Assembly (NCBI GenBank): GCA_003455945.1
Contig: DMPQ01000298.1
Coordinates: forward strand, 7,709 to 19,362
Direction: 5' to 3'
Source: Planctomycetaceae bacterium
GTDB lineage: Bacteria > Planctomycetota > Planctomycetia > Pirellulales > Pirellulaceae
Length of the DNA stretch: 11,654 nucleotides
Below are positions 1 to 7,125 of the stretch, piece after piece. Positions within the stretch are counted from its first letter, which is position 1. Each line of letters opens with the position of its first letter. Under the pieces are notes generated by a model that made no database searches, was not told where the DNA came from, and saw only the letters and a list, made by a program, of their open reading frames with translations. A program made the position numbers and the translations under genes.

Positions 1-147
1 CCGATCGCCATGTTCTGGTTCATCGTCTTCGTGACGGGGATTCCGCCGACGGAACGCCAGTCGCTCGCGTCGCGCGGCGAGGCATATCGGCGCTATCAGC
101 AGACGACGAGCCCCTTCTTTCCTTGGTTTCCTTCGCAGGAGCGTTGA
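1..147 (+). CDS. DUF1295 family membrane protein, 3' end only
   Basis: This is the last 48 codons of a gene that begins upstream of the window; the frame is open from base 1 to a TGA at 145-147. The visible protein starts with a hydrophobic stretch (PIAMFWFIVFVTGIPPTERQ), the end of a membrane helix. It continues into GEAYRRYQQTTSPFFPWFP. A helix followed by 'G-I-P-P-x-E', then 'Y..Y...TS.F.PWFP' near the C-terminus is typical of DUF1295 proteins, which are related to steroid 5-alpha-reductases and to isoprenylcysteine methyltransferase-like integral membrane enzymes. The substrate is unknown. The next gene starts 6 nt after the stop, so the two are almost certainly co-transcribed. DUF1295 genes are often found beside cyclopropane-fatty-acid-synthase-like genes, which supports a role in lipid modification (inference). 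The call rests on a short C-terminal fragment. Confidence 0.72.
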   Translation, partial: PIAMFWFIVFVTGIPPTERQSLASRGEAYRRYQQTTSPFFPWFPSQER

Positions 148-153
148 GTCGTC

Positions 154-1305
154 ATGAACGAACGATGGGAAGAGCGGGTGCTCGGTTGGATCGAGGCGGG
201 GTGGGTTCCGGAAGCGATGCTGCGACGGATGATCCGCGCCCTTTGCCGTCGGCGCATCCGACGACTTGCCTCGGGAGGTTGCGAAGCGGCGTGTGACGAT
301 GCCGAGGCGCTGATGCGAAGTTCGCTCGAAGGACCGGTGGCGCCGGTTCCTCACAAGGCGAACGAGCAGCACTACGAGGTGCCGGCATCGGTCTTCGATC
401 GGATGCTCGGGACCCGGCGCAAGTACAGCTGCTGCTACTGGGATGCTTCGACGCGGGATCTCGATGCCGCCGAAACGCGATCGCTCGAACTGACCTGCGA
501 GCATGCCGGAGTTCGGGACGGCGACGAGGTGCTCGAGCTCGGTTGCGGCTGGGGAGCACTATCGACCTTCATCGCGGAACGCTATCCGAACTGCCGCATC
601 ACCGGCGTCTCGAACTCGGCGTCGCAGCGCGAGTACATCGAAGCGCGAGCACGCCGAGCCGGGTTCGGCGATCGGATCCGGATCCTGACGGCCGACATGA
701 ATCGCTTCGACATCGACCATCGATTCGATCGGATCGTCTCGATCGAGATGTTCGAGCACATGCGCAACTATCGTGCCCTGCTTCGGCGCTGTCGCGGTTG
801 GCTGAAGGACGACGGCGCGCTGCTCGTGCACGTCTTCTGCCATCGCCACTTCACGTATCCGTTCGACGAAGAAGGGGCGGCGAACTGGATGGGACGCCAT
901 TTCTTCTCGGGCGGGCTGATGCCGGGAGACGATTGGCTGCTCCGGTTCCAGGAGGATCTGGTCGTGACGCGACAATGGCGCTGGTCGGGAGACCACTACC
1001 GTCGCACGGCCGAAGCGTGGCTCGGTCAGATGGCGATCCATCGGAACGAGCTGCTGACGATCTTCCGCGAGGTCTATCCGAACCAGTCCCCCGAACTCTG
1101 GTATCGCCGCTGGCGGATGCTCTACCTGGCAGGAGCCGAAATGTTCGGCGCCGATCGGGGCGAAGAGTGGTGGGTGTCGCACTACCGCTTCGAACCTCGC
1201 GGCGCCGAGCGACTCGACGAACGTCTCCATCTCTCACGAGCCGAACGGCCGATGGGGGAGGGGCGAGGCGAGCTTGTGGCTGCGGGAGAGCCGTCCCTAG
1301 AATGA
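154..1305 (+). CDS. SAM-dependent methyltransferase, cyclopropane-fatty-acid-synthase superfamily (coclaurine N-methyltransferase-like branch)
   Basis: This 383-residue soluble class I methyltransferase probably transfers the methyl group of S-adenosylmethionine to an unsaturated lipid or an amine. The N-terminal 60 residues are a basic helical lead-in. The family core starts at PHKANEQHYEVP (66-77) and KYSCCYW (90-96). The SAM-binding motif I is LELGCGWG (127-134), and SIEMFEHM (196-203) carries the conserved Glu201. LLVHVFCHRHF (224-233) holds the His equivalent to the bicarbonate-site His of CFA synthases. The C-terminal GEEWWVSHYRF (336-346) ends the conserved part; residues 350-383 are a charged, poorly conserved tail. 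The segment spacing resembles plant coclaurine N-methyltransferases and their bacterial homologues more than E. coli Cfa, which has a longer N-terminal domain. This comparison is from memory, not an alignment. The ATG at 154 has AGGAG at 137-141, inside the end of the upstream DUF1295 gene, which suggests translational linkage. The substrate cannot be read from the sequence. Confidence 0.85.
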   Translation: MNERWEERVLGWIEAGWVPEAMLRRMIRALCRRRIRRLASGGCEAACDDAEALMRSSLEGPVAPVPHKANEQHYEVPASVFDRMLGTRRKYSCCYWDASTRDLDAAETRSLELTCEHAGVRDGDEVLELGCGWGALSTFIAERYPNCRITGVSNSASQREYIEARARRAGFGDRIRILTADMNRFDIDHRFDRIVSIEMFEHMRNYRALLRRCRGWLKDDGALLVHVFCHRHFTYPFDEEGAANWMGRHFFSGGLMPGDDWLLRFQEDLVVTRQWRWSGDHYRRTAEAWLGQMAIHRNELLTIFREVYPNQSPELWYRRWRMLYLAGAEMFGADRGEEWWVSHYRFEPRGAERLDERLHLSRAERPMGEGRGELVAAGEPSLE

Positions 1306-1332
1306 CGCTCCGCGCGGCCGTCGAGCGGAGCG
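1306..1332 (+). terminator. Small hairpin directly after the methyltransferase stop codon
   Basis: CGCTCCGC (1306-1313) and GCGGAGCG (1325-1332) form a perfect 8-bp stem around an 11-nt loop, starting at the base after the TGA. No T-run follows directly. A second imperfect dyad (1348-1363) runs into CCTCGTTTTCCC. Either could attenuate transcription before the YceH gene, but neither is a classic terminator. Confidence 0.3.
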
Positions 1333-1404
1333 GAAACGAGAGCGATCGGGAACCGGTCCCCGCCTCGTTTTCCCTCTCGGCCGCGTTTCGGTTCGAGGAG
1401 CGAC

Positions 1405-2118
1405 ATGGACGGGCAGGCGAACGATGCGGTCGGCGGCGAGCCGGCCAAGGGAGTCGAGCGGAAGGTGCTGCCGAGCCTCGAGCGACGCGTGCTCGGCGTG
1501 CTCGTCGAAAAGGCGAAGACCGTTCCCGATGCCTATCCGATGACGCTCAACGGCATCGTCACCGGCTGCAATCAGAAGTCGAACCGCAGCCCGCAGATGA
1601 CGGTCGACGAGAATCAGGTCGAGACGGCGATCGAATCGTTGCGGCGGCGCGGTGCGATGATCGAAGTGCACGGCACCGGTCGAGTGCCGAAGTTCAAGCA
1701 CTACGCCTACGAATGGCTCGGTGTCGACAAGGTCGAGCTGGCGGTGATGACCGAGCTCCTGCTGCGCGGCGAACAGACGCTCGGCGACCTCCGGATCCGC
1801 GCTTCGCGGATGGAGCCGATCGCCGATCTGCCGACGCTGCAGGGAATCGTCGCTCGCCTGATCGACAAGGGGCTGATGCAGGAGCTGACTCCGCCCGGTC
1901 GCGGCCAGCTCGTCTCGCATGCGCTCTACACCGACGCCGAACTCGAGCGGCTGAAGCAGCGGACGCCGGCGTTCGCGGCCTCCGAGGAGCCGGAAGAGCG
2001 CGAGTCGAGCGGATCGGGCCGCCCGAGTCGCAGCGACGAGATCGCCGAGCTGCAACAGACGGTCCGGATGCTCGAGGAGCGGATCGCCGCGCTCGAAACC
2101 CGGGTCTCGGGGTTCTGA
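1405..2118 (+). CDS. YceH/DUF480 (UPF0502) family protein, tandem winged helix
   Basis: This 237-residue protein belongs to the DUF480/YceH family, which has two winged-helix domains and no established biochemical role. Its signature is LERRVLGVLVEKAKTVPDAYP (26-46) followed by MTLNGIVTGCNQKSNRSPQM (47-66), matching the conserved start of the first winged helix. Residues 67-105 complete that domain (VETAIESLRRRG, then a beta wing up to KFKHYAYEW). A second winged helix follows at about 109-182 (ELAVMTELLLRGEQTLGDLR, then VARLIDKGLMQEL). The tail after 190 is an acidic, Ser-rich linker and then a predicted short coiled coil (about 211-234, EIAELQQTV..LEERIAALETRV), which suggests dimerisation or a partner. 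The ATG at 1405 has GAGGAG at 1395-1400, only 4 nt away. The gene is separated from the methyltransferase by 99 nt and is convergent with the kinase gene downstream. Confidence 0.9.
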   Translation: MDGQANDAVGGEPAKGVERKVLPSLERRVLGVLVEKAKTVPDAYPMTLNGIVTGCNQKSNRSPQMTVDENQVETAIESLRRRGAMIEVHGTGRVPKFKHYAYEWLGVDKVELAVMTELLLRGEQTLGDLRIRASRMEPIADLPTLQGIVARLIDKGLMQELTPPGRGQLVSHALYTDAELERLKQRTPAFAASEEPEERESSGSGRPSRSDEIAELQQTVRMLEERIAALETRVSGF

Positions 2119-2143
2119 ACTCGCTTCGATCCGATGGGATCGG

Positions 2144-2187
2144 GCCGACTCGATGCGCGGCGTGAGCGCGAAACGCATCGTGTCGGC
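2144..2187. terminator. Likely bidirectional terminator between convergent genes
   Basis: In the 100-nt gap between the YceH stop (2118) and the kinase stop on the opposite strand (2219), GCCGACTCGATGCG (2144-2157) pairs with CGCATCGTGTCGGC (2174-2187). Thirteen of 14 positions pair, with a single T-T mismatch, around a 16-nt loop. A smaller 6-bp hairpin (CGATCC/GGATCG, 2127-2142) lies just before it. No U-tract is present on either side, so this is a structural terminator candidate rather than a textbook intrinsic one. Confidence 0.55.
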
Positions 2188-2218
2188 GGCTCGGCTCGGG
2201 CGATTCGGAACGAGTCGC

Positions 2219-4081
2219 TCAGCTGTCGTTCCCTTGATGCTTCGGAACGGCACAGCGAACGTCGGCTCCTTCCCCGCCGCACGGCTCGGCCCAGATGCGG
2301 CCGTGGACCGATTCCAGAATCGCCTTGGCGATCGACAACCCGACGCCCATCGCATCGGGCTTATCGGTGACGAAGGGGCGGCAGAGTCCCATGAAACGAT
2401 CGTGCGGCAGGCCGACGCCGTTGTCTCGGACGCCGAGCACCCAGTTACGCCCTTCACCGACCAGCGACAGGCAGAGGGACGGCGGTCGATCGGTTCGCGC
2501 CGCGATCGCTTCGATCGCGTTCGTGACGAGAATCGCGATCACCTGCCGCATCATCAGTCGATCGGAGCGGACCAGACAGGGCTCGTTCGGAATCCGACGT
2601 TCGACCGCGATGCCGAGCTCCTCGAACCGCTCCGCGAACATCGGCATCGTTTCGGCGATCGCGTCGCGAAGGTCATGGACGACCGGAGAGCTCCCCTTGC
2701 GCTGCAGCAGTCGAGTCATCCGCCGGATCGACTCTCCCGTGACCCTGGCCTGTTCGCCGATCCGTTCGAGCCAGTCGATGATCTCCGACGGAGTCTCTGC
2801 GTCTTCCCGTTCCAGCAGTCGCAAACGAGCCGCTTCGGCGTAGTTCGAGATCGAATAGAGCGGCTGATTCAGTTCGTGCGCGATCTGACTGCCGAGCAAT
2901 CCGAGCACGCTCACCTTGGCGATCTCGGCGAGTTCCCGTTCCCGAGCCGCCAGTTCCTCGCGAATGCGAGCGGTCGTCGTGACGTCGTGCACCGCTCCGT
3001 AGGCCCGGACGATCATTCCGTCGGCATCGAACTCGCTCCGAGCCAGCGACCAGATCACGCGCTCTTCGCCGGGGCGAGGGACGATCCGGACCTGATCGAC
3101 TCGGATCCGATCGGTGCTGCGGAGCGCTTCGACGCCACGACGGACGCGCATGATGTCCGCGGGAGCGACTCGCGATTCCACCAGCTCCGCGAAGGCTCCC
3201 TCCCAACCGCCGTCCCCCAGTCCGAAGATCGCGGCGGCGCGAGGGCTCAGCCAGAGACGACGCTCCGCTTCGGACCACTCCCAATGTCCCGACTCGGTCA
3301 TCTCCTGCAGCAGTCCGAGCAGGCGGCGGTGGTGTTCGAGCTTCTGACGATCGGCGTGCTGAGCCGTCACGTCGCGCGAACTGACCAACAGGACTCGATC
3401 GTCCAGCGGCACCGCGCGGACATCCAGATGCCGGGTCGTCGTTCCCTGGGAGTACCGCATCAGCTCCTGCTGTTCGCTTCCCGTCTCCCAGGCCCGCGTC
3501 CCGAGCGCCAGACTTGCCTCGATCAGATCGGACGGCATCACCTCGGTCATGCCTCGACCGACCGGTAGCGGATCGGAACCTGGGGGAGGCCAATCGCCGA
3601 CGAACTGCCCCTCGGAGGTGATCAGATGGATCCGATCGGGGAGCTTGCGGAGAACCCGATCGAGGAGCTCGGCACGCCGAGTCGCGGTCGTTCGCTCGTC
3701 GCGACGACGGCTCGCTCCGATGATCCACGCCTGCAGCGATCGACTCTCGTCCGGCGCTCCCCAGCCGGTCACGCCGGCTTCGAGCCATGCCGCGCGATCG
3801 ACCGTCGGCGGTTCGGGACAGACCACATACGCCTCGACGAACCCCGACTGTTCGCGATGGTCGGCGAGCCACCGTGTGGCGGCCGCCGCGTCCGACGCCG
3901 CCAGCAGGATTTCGGACGGACGTTCGAGCGCGTTGCCGAACGAATCGGTCACGGTCCCCGACGGTGCGACCACAGCTCCGACGAGCACCACCTCGGCAGG
4001 GACCGCGATCGAGTCGAACGGGACCGACGGGTCGGCGGCGAAGGCCGTCAGACGGAGCGAACCGGGGAGCGAGGAATGCAT
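2219..4081 (-). CDS. Cytoplasmic PAS-domain sensor histidine kinase
   Basis: This 620-residue histidine kinase has no membrane segment or signal peptide, so it should sense a cytoplasmic cue and phosphorylate an unseen response regulator. Residues 30-125 look like a degenerate receiver-like domain: WLEAGVTGWGAPDESRSLQAWI (99-120) resembles the end of a receiver fold, but the acidic pocket is not evident. Two PAS-like regions follow, about 138-245 (closing with VLLVSSRDVTAQ) and 258-370 (GHWEWSEAERRLWLSP; closing with AYGAVHDVT). The H-box is QIAHELNQPLYSISNYAEA (399-417) with phospho-acceptor His402, of the FixL/HELNQPL type. The catalytic domain has the N-box VTNAIEAI (519-526), G1 box DNGVGLP (553-559), F-box FVTDKP (570-575) and G2 box MGVGLSIAK (578-586), so all ATP-binding motifs are present. 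The ATG at 4081 has GGAG (plus-strand 4092-4095) 10 nt upstream. The gene starts 64 nt after the deacetylase gene on the same strand, probably in one operon. Confidence 0.92.
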   Translation of the reverse strand: MHSSLPGSLRLTAFAADPSVPFDSIAVPAEVVLVGAVVAPSGTVTDSFGNALERPSEILLAASDAAAATRWLADHREQSGFVEAYVVCPEPPTVDRAAWLEAGVTGWGAPDESRSLQAWIIGASRRRDERTTATRRAELLDRVLRKLPDRIHLITSEGQFVGDWPPPGSDPLPVGRGMTEVMPSDLIEASLALGTRAWETGSEQQELMRYSQGTTTRHLDVRAVPLDDRVLLVSSRDVTAQHADRQKLEHHRRLLGLLQEMTESGHWEWSEAERRLWLSPRAAAIFGLGDGGWEGAFAELVESRVAPADIMRVRRGVEALRSTDRIRVDQVRIVPRPGEERVIWSLARSEFDADGMIVRAYGAVHDVTTTARIREELAARERELAEIAKVSVLGLLGSQIAHELNQPLYSISNYAEAARLRLLEREDAETPSEIIDWLERIGEQARVTGESIRRMTRLLQRKGSSPVVHDLRDAIAETMPMFAERFEELGIAVERRIPNEPCLVRSDRLMMRQVIAILVTNAIEAIAARTDRPPSLCLSLVGEGRNWVLGVRDNGVGLPHDRFMGLCRPFVTDKPDAMGVGLSIAKAILESVHGRIWAEPCGGEGADVRCAVPKHQGNDS

Positions 4082-4145
4082 ACGAACAGGACTCCGCGGA
4101 AGTGCGCACGGATCGCGCCGTCGACGGCCGAGGGATCGGAGGGGA

Positions 4146-5156
4146 CTAGGCGGAACGTTCGCCGGTCGCTTCGATCAGGCCCTGAAGGTGGATGCCGACC
4201 GACTCCGCGAGCCATCTGGGGTGATAGCCTCCCTCGAGAACGCTGACCAGTCGTCCTCCGCACCAGCGAGCCGCGGCGTCGGTCAGGATGCGCGTGATCG
4301 TACCGAAGTCCTCCACCTCGAATCCGAGGTTGCCGACCGGGTCCAGGCGATGCGCATCGAAACCGGCGCTGACCAGCAGCAGGTCGGGCCTGAGGCGTTC
4401 CGCGAGGCGTTCGACCGCATCGGCGAATCGCGGCAGGATCGTATCGGTCGGCGTACCGAACGTCATCGGCAGGTTGACGGTCGTACCGAGGCCGCGACCG
4501 GTCCCCGTCTCGGTTGCCGCTCCCGTTCCCGGATAGAACGGGAAACGGTGAAGCGAGAGGAAGCCGATCTCCTCCCGGTCATAGAACAGGTCCTGCGTTC
4601 CGTTGCCGTGATGGACGTCGAAGTCGACGATCAGCACTCGATCGACCCCACGGGAACGCGCGTGCTCGGCGGCGATCGCGATGGTCCCGAGCAGGCAGAA
4701 ACCCATCGGACGATCGGCGAGCGCATGATGTCCCGGAGGCCGAACGGCGGCGAACCCGTTGTCCGCGTCGCCGTCGAGCACCCGGTCGACGATCGCACAC
4801 AGGCTCCCGGCTGCCGACCGGGCGACGAAGGCCGAGCGGGAGGACATGACGGTGTCCTCCTCGACCTGCCCACCGCCTGCCGATTCCCATGCGGCGAGGC
4901 GTTCCAGATAGTCGGTCGGATGGACTCGGAGGAGCGTTTCGAGCGAGGCCGCTACCGGAGCGAGGCGGCGGGTGCGAGCCGCCAAACCCGACGACTCGAG
5001 CTGCCCCAGGATGGCCGTCAACCGTTGCGGCGACTCGGGATGTTCCCCGGTCCGGTGCTCGAGAAAGAGCGGATCGGCGACCAGGAGCGTTCGTGAGGAA
5101 CTTGCCGGTAGAGGGGGAGGTGTCGACTTAGGATCGGTGGGAGGGATTGCGGACAC
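4146..5156 (-). CDS. Histone deacetylase family protein (AcuC/HDAC-like Zn hydrolase)
   Basis: This 336-residue zinc hydrolase of the arginase/deacetylase fold removes acetyl groups from acetyl-lysine, or related groups from small amides such as acetylated polyamines. Diagnostic motifs run in order: HPESPQRL (39-46), RPPGHHA (139-145, catalytic pair His143-His144), DFDVHHGNGTQ (178-188, zinc ligands Asp180 and His182), SLHRFPFYPGTG (201-212), SAGFDAH (263-269, zinc ligand Asp267) and LEGGY (307-311, transition-state Tyr311). All catalytic residues are intact and the length is normal. The usual GFCLFNN segment reads GFCLLGT (152-158), a departure near the active-site channel. The start is a GTG at 5156 with no strong Shine-Dalgarno; the first 20 residues are Pro/Ser-rich, and conserved sequence begins at TLLVADPLFLEHRTGEHP (23-40). 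It is divergent from the exported protein gene (190-nt gap) and lies upstream of the histidine kinase on the same strand. In bacteria this family serves acetyl-CoA synthetase control or amide catabolism; which applies here cannot be told. Confidence 0.93.
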   Translation of the reverse strand: MSAIPPTDPKSTPPPLPASSSRTLLVADPLFLEHRTGEHPESPQRLTAILGQLESSGLAARTRRLAPVAASLETLLRVHPTDYLERLAAWESAGGGQVEEDTVMSSRSAFVARSAAGSLCAIVDRVLDGDADNGFAAVRPPGHHALADRPMGFCLLGTIAIAAEHARSRGVDRVLIVDFDVHHGNGTQDLFYDREEIGFLSLHRFPFYPGTGAATETGTGRGLGTTVNLPMTFGTPTDTILPRFADAVERLAERLRPDLLLVSAGFDAHRLDPVGNLGFEVEDFGTITRILTDAAARWCGGRLVSVLEGGYHPRWLAESVGIHLQGLIEATGERSA

Positions 5157-5220
5157 GAGCGTTCTCTGAGGGCGAGGCGCGAAGGGGAGGGGAGAGACGA
5201 ACGAGAGCGCGACCCGAAAA

Positions 5221-5250
5221 TTGACAGCTTCGGATTCGGCTGGCTATTCT
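5221..5250 (+). promoter_or_regulatory. Sigma70-type promoter for the exported Gly/Met-rich protein gene
   Basis: A perfect TTGACA (5221-5226) is followed by TATTCT (5245-5250) with an 18-nt spacer, or CTATTC with 17 nt. It sits in the 190-nt divergent gap between the deacetylase and exported-protein genes, preceded by a short A-run (CGAAAA). Predicted transcription would start near 5257, about 90 nt ahead of the ATG at 5347. The TTG of this -35 box is also an in-frame codon that could be mistaken for a start. Confidence 0.65.
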
Positions 5251-5346
5251 GGACTGTCGCGGTCCCTTCTTCGGACCGGCTCGTCGATCGACCCGCTTTC
5301 GGCCGGTCGTCGCCGAGCGAGCGCGTCTCTTCTCGACGAGGTCGAC

Positions 5347-7071
5347 ATGCCGATCGGAGCACGGGTCCTGGCGCTGAGCAAGGATCGCGAAAACTTGCGG
5401 CGCAAGCGGATCGGCTGGTTTCTGCTGGCCGCTGCCTGCGGCTGGTGGTTGGCGATGGTCTCCGGCGCAGTCGGTCAGGATCCGGCCTTCAAGGTAATGC
5501 CGGTCAATCCCGACTTCGATACCCGTCCGAGCACGGAAGAGGGGCGTGATCGCCGTCTGGAGCAGGAGCGAAAGCAGCGCTACTCCGAGCGGATGCGTCT
5601 GGTCAACGAAGTGCTTGCCGGTCGTGCGTCGCTGGACGAGAACCGAGCCGCCTTCGATCAGTGGTTTCAGGAGGTCGCCTTTCCGATGATGGCTCAGGCG
5701 ACCGACGCCGAGTTGTCGACCATTTCGGAGTCGCGAGAGCAGCTCTTCAAGCAGATCAACGCGGCAGCGGACCCGGCAGCGGTGACTCACCTGGTTCGGG
5801 ACCTCGCGTTTCCGACCTTCCGCGACATCGCTCAGGAAGATTATCACCCGGCGGCCCGCGTCAATGCGGTCGCGATCGTCTCGCGGTTGGACATCCGGCC
5901 GGGCAAGCAGCGCGAAGTCGCTCCGGAACCGCTCCCCGAGGCATTGCCGCTGCTGCTGCAGTGGTATCAGGACGGCACGCTTCCCGAGTATGTCCGTGTT
6001 TCGTCGCTGTACGGGATCGAACGGCATTGTGCGATCGACGGCCAGCGAACCGACGGACGGTGGGACGAGGCGCTTCGGTTGCAGGTCTTCGCGGCTCTGC
6101 TCCCCGCGCTCGGCGCGGCTCCCGAGGGGCGTTCGGCCGAAGTCGACTACTGGAGCAAGCGACTGGCTTGTCGCGCGCTCGGTGGTCAGCGCGAGTCGGG
6201 AAACAACGGTGAGGTCGCGACGGCGATCAAGGGAGTCGTGCTCGACGGGACCCTCCCGGCGATGGTTCGTTGTGAAGCGGCAATCGCCTACGGCAAGATG
6301 CGGTTCGCCGACCCGGCTCAGGCGCAGGCCCGAGACGTGGCGATCGAGGTCGCGAAGCTCGCGGCCGAAGCGGCTCGTGACGAACTCGACTACGTGACGG
6401 CTCAGGAAGCCGACCTCAAGTGGGTCGAATCGTTCCGCACGTTTGCCGGCAGCTCGAGCGGCATGATGGGGTCCGGAGGCATGATGGGTTCCGGCGGCAT
6501 GATGGGACCCTCGGGAGCCGGTGGCCCCGGTATGCCGAGTTCGGCGGGTGGGGGTGGCGGTAGTGCGAGCCTGCCGGGCGGAGGTCCGGGAGCCCCGGGT
6601 GGTCCGGCCGGTATGGGGCCGAGTGGGATGGGACCCAGCGGCATGGGATCGGGAGGCATGGGATCCAGTTTCGGGTTCTCGGGACCTCGTGGAGCGGTTC
6701 AGGAATCGACTCGGTTGCCGGTCTGGCGATTCCGGCTCTCGCAGCGCCGCCTGATGACGGTCGCCTATTACCTGCAGAATGCGATGAAGCCCGAAGGGGC
6801 ACCCAACGGCGGGCTCCTGGCGCTCGGTGCCTCGGCGCCTGAAGTCGCCGAGATCGGCAAGGCGCTCGATGCCCTGATGAAGGCGGCCGAAGTCGGCGCC
6901 GACAAGAAGGACGAGCTCGACCTGAACGAGACGCTGAAGACCTATCGGACCGGAGTCGCTTCGGCAGCCGATGCGATCGAGAAGCTGATCCCGGCCGAGG
7001 CGGCTCCTGAAGGGACCGATCCGGCATCGGGCGAAGCCGCTCCGACCGGTACGGACGTCTTCGACATGTGA
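5347..7071 (+). CDS. Exported hypothetical protein with Gly/Met-rich tandem repeats
   Basis: I do not recognise a named family for this 574-residue protein. The ATG at 5347 is chosen because GAGG (5338-5341) precedes it and a secretion signal follows: a basic run (ENLRRKRIG, about 15-23), a hydrophobic core (WFLLAAACGWWLAMVSG) and a likely cleavage after AVGQ/D near residue 39. Residues 50-360 are mostly alpha-helical and contain Ala-rich segments such as PAARVNAVAIVSRLD and AMVRCEAAIAYGKM, which resemble HEAT-like helical repeats (inference). Residues 369-443 are a low-complexity Gly/Met/Ser/Pro segment with two tandem repeat sets. After it comes a further helical domain (LPVWRFRLSQRRLMTVAYYLQNAM, then an Ala/Glu/Lys-rich region) and an acidic tail ending in DVFDM. 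Large secreted proteins of this make-up are common in planctomycetes. It has its own promoter and a downstream hairpin, so it is probably monocistronic. Confidence 0.8.
   Translation: MPIGARVLALSKDRENLRRKRIGWFLLAAACGWWLAMVSGAVGQDPAFKVMPVNPDFDTRPSTEEGRDRRLEQERKQRYSERMRLVNEVLAGRASLDENRAAFDQWFQEVAFPMMAQATDAELSTISESREQLFKQINAAADPAAVTHLVRDLAFPTFRDIAQEDYHPAARVNAVAIVSRLDIRPGKQREVAPEPLPEALPLLLQWYQDGTLPEYVRVSSLYGIERHCAIDGQRTDGRWDEALRLQVFAALLPALGAAPEGRSAEVDYWSKRLACRALGGQRESGNNGEVATAIKGVVLDGTLPAMVRCEAAIAYGKMRFADPAQAQARDVAIEVAKLAAEAARDELDYVTAQEADLKWVESFRTFAGSSSGMMGSGGMMGSGGMMGPSGAGGPGMPSSAGGGGGSASLPGGGPGAPGGPAGMGPSGMGPSGMGSGGMGSSFGFSGPRGAVQESTRLPVWRFRLSQRRLMTVAYYLQNAMKPEGAPNGGLLALGASAPEVAEIGKALDALMKAAEVGADKKDELDLNETLKTYRTGVASAADAIEKLIPAEAAPEGTDPASGEAAPTGTDVFDM
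6460..6513 (+). repeat. Three 18-nt tandem coding repeats (GMMGSG/GMMGPS)
   Basis: Units at 6460-6477, 6478-6495 and 6496-6513 each begin GGCATGATGGG and encode GMMGSG, GMMGSG and GMMGPS. Third-position differences show the array is not freshly duplicated. It lies in the low-complexity part of the exported protein. Confidence 0.9.
6610..6669 (+). repeat. Four 15-nt tandem coding repeats (GMGPS/GMGSG)
   Basis: Units at 6610-6624, 6625-6639, 6640-6654 and 6655-6669 share the pattern GGN-ATG-GGN and encode GMGPS, GMGPS, GMGSG and GMGSS. Between them and the 18-nt array lies a Gly/Pro/Ser/Ala stretch. All units keep the reading frame. Confidence 0.9.
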
Positions 7072-7125
7072 TCCGGTCGCGGCCGAGCGAGCGAATGCGA
7101 GTCGCAAGGCCCGACGAAATCGATT

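Noticed and set aside
543..2165. A 540-codon plus-strand frame running across the methyltransferase and YceH genes.
   Set aside because: It is Arg/Ala/Asp-rich with no motif, and both genes in the other frames have clear family signatures.
3549..5096. A 515-codon plus-strand frame opposite the kinase and deacetylase genes.
   Set aside because: Composition is Arg/Ser-rich shadow, while the minus-strand reading gives complete HDAC and kinase motifs.
6460..6669. Possible CRISPR-like or non-coding repeat array.
   Set aside because: Units are 15-18 nt, contiguous with no spacers, in frame, and vary at third codon positions, as expected of a low-complexity protein segment.
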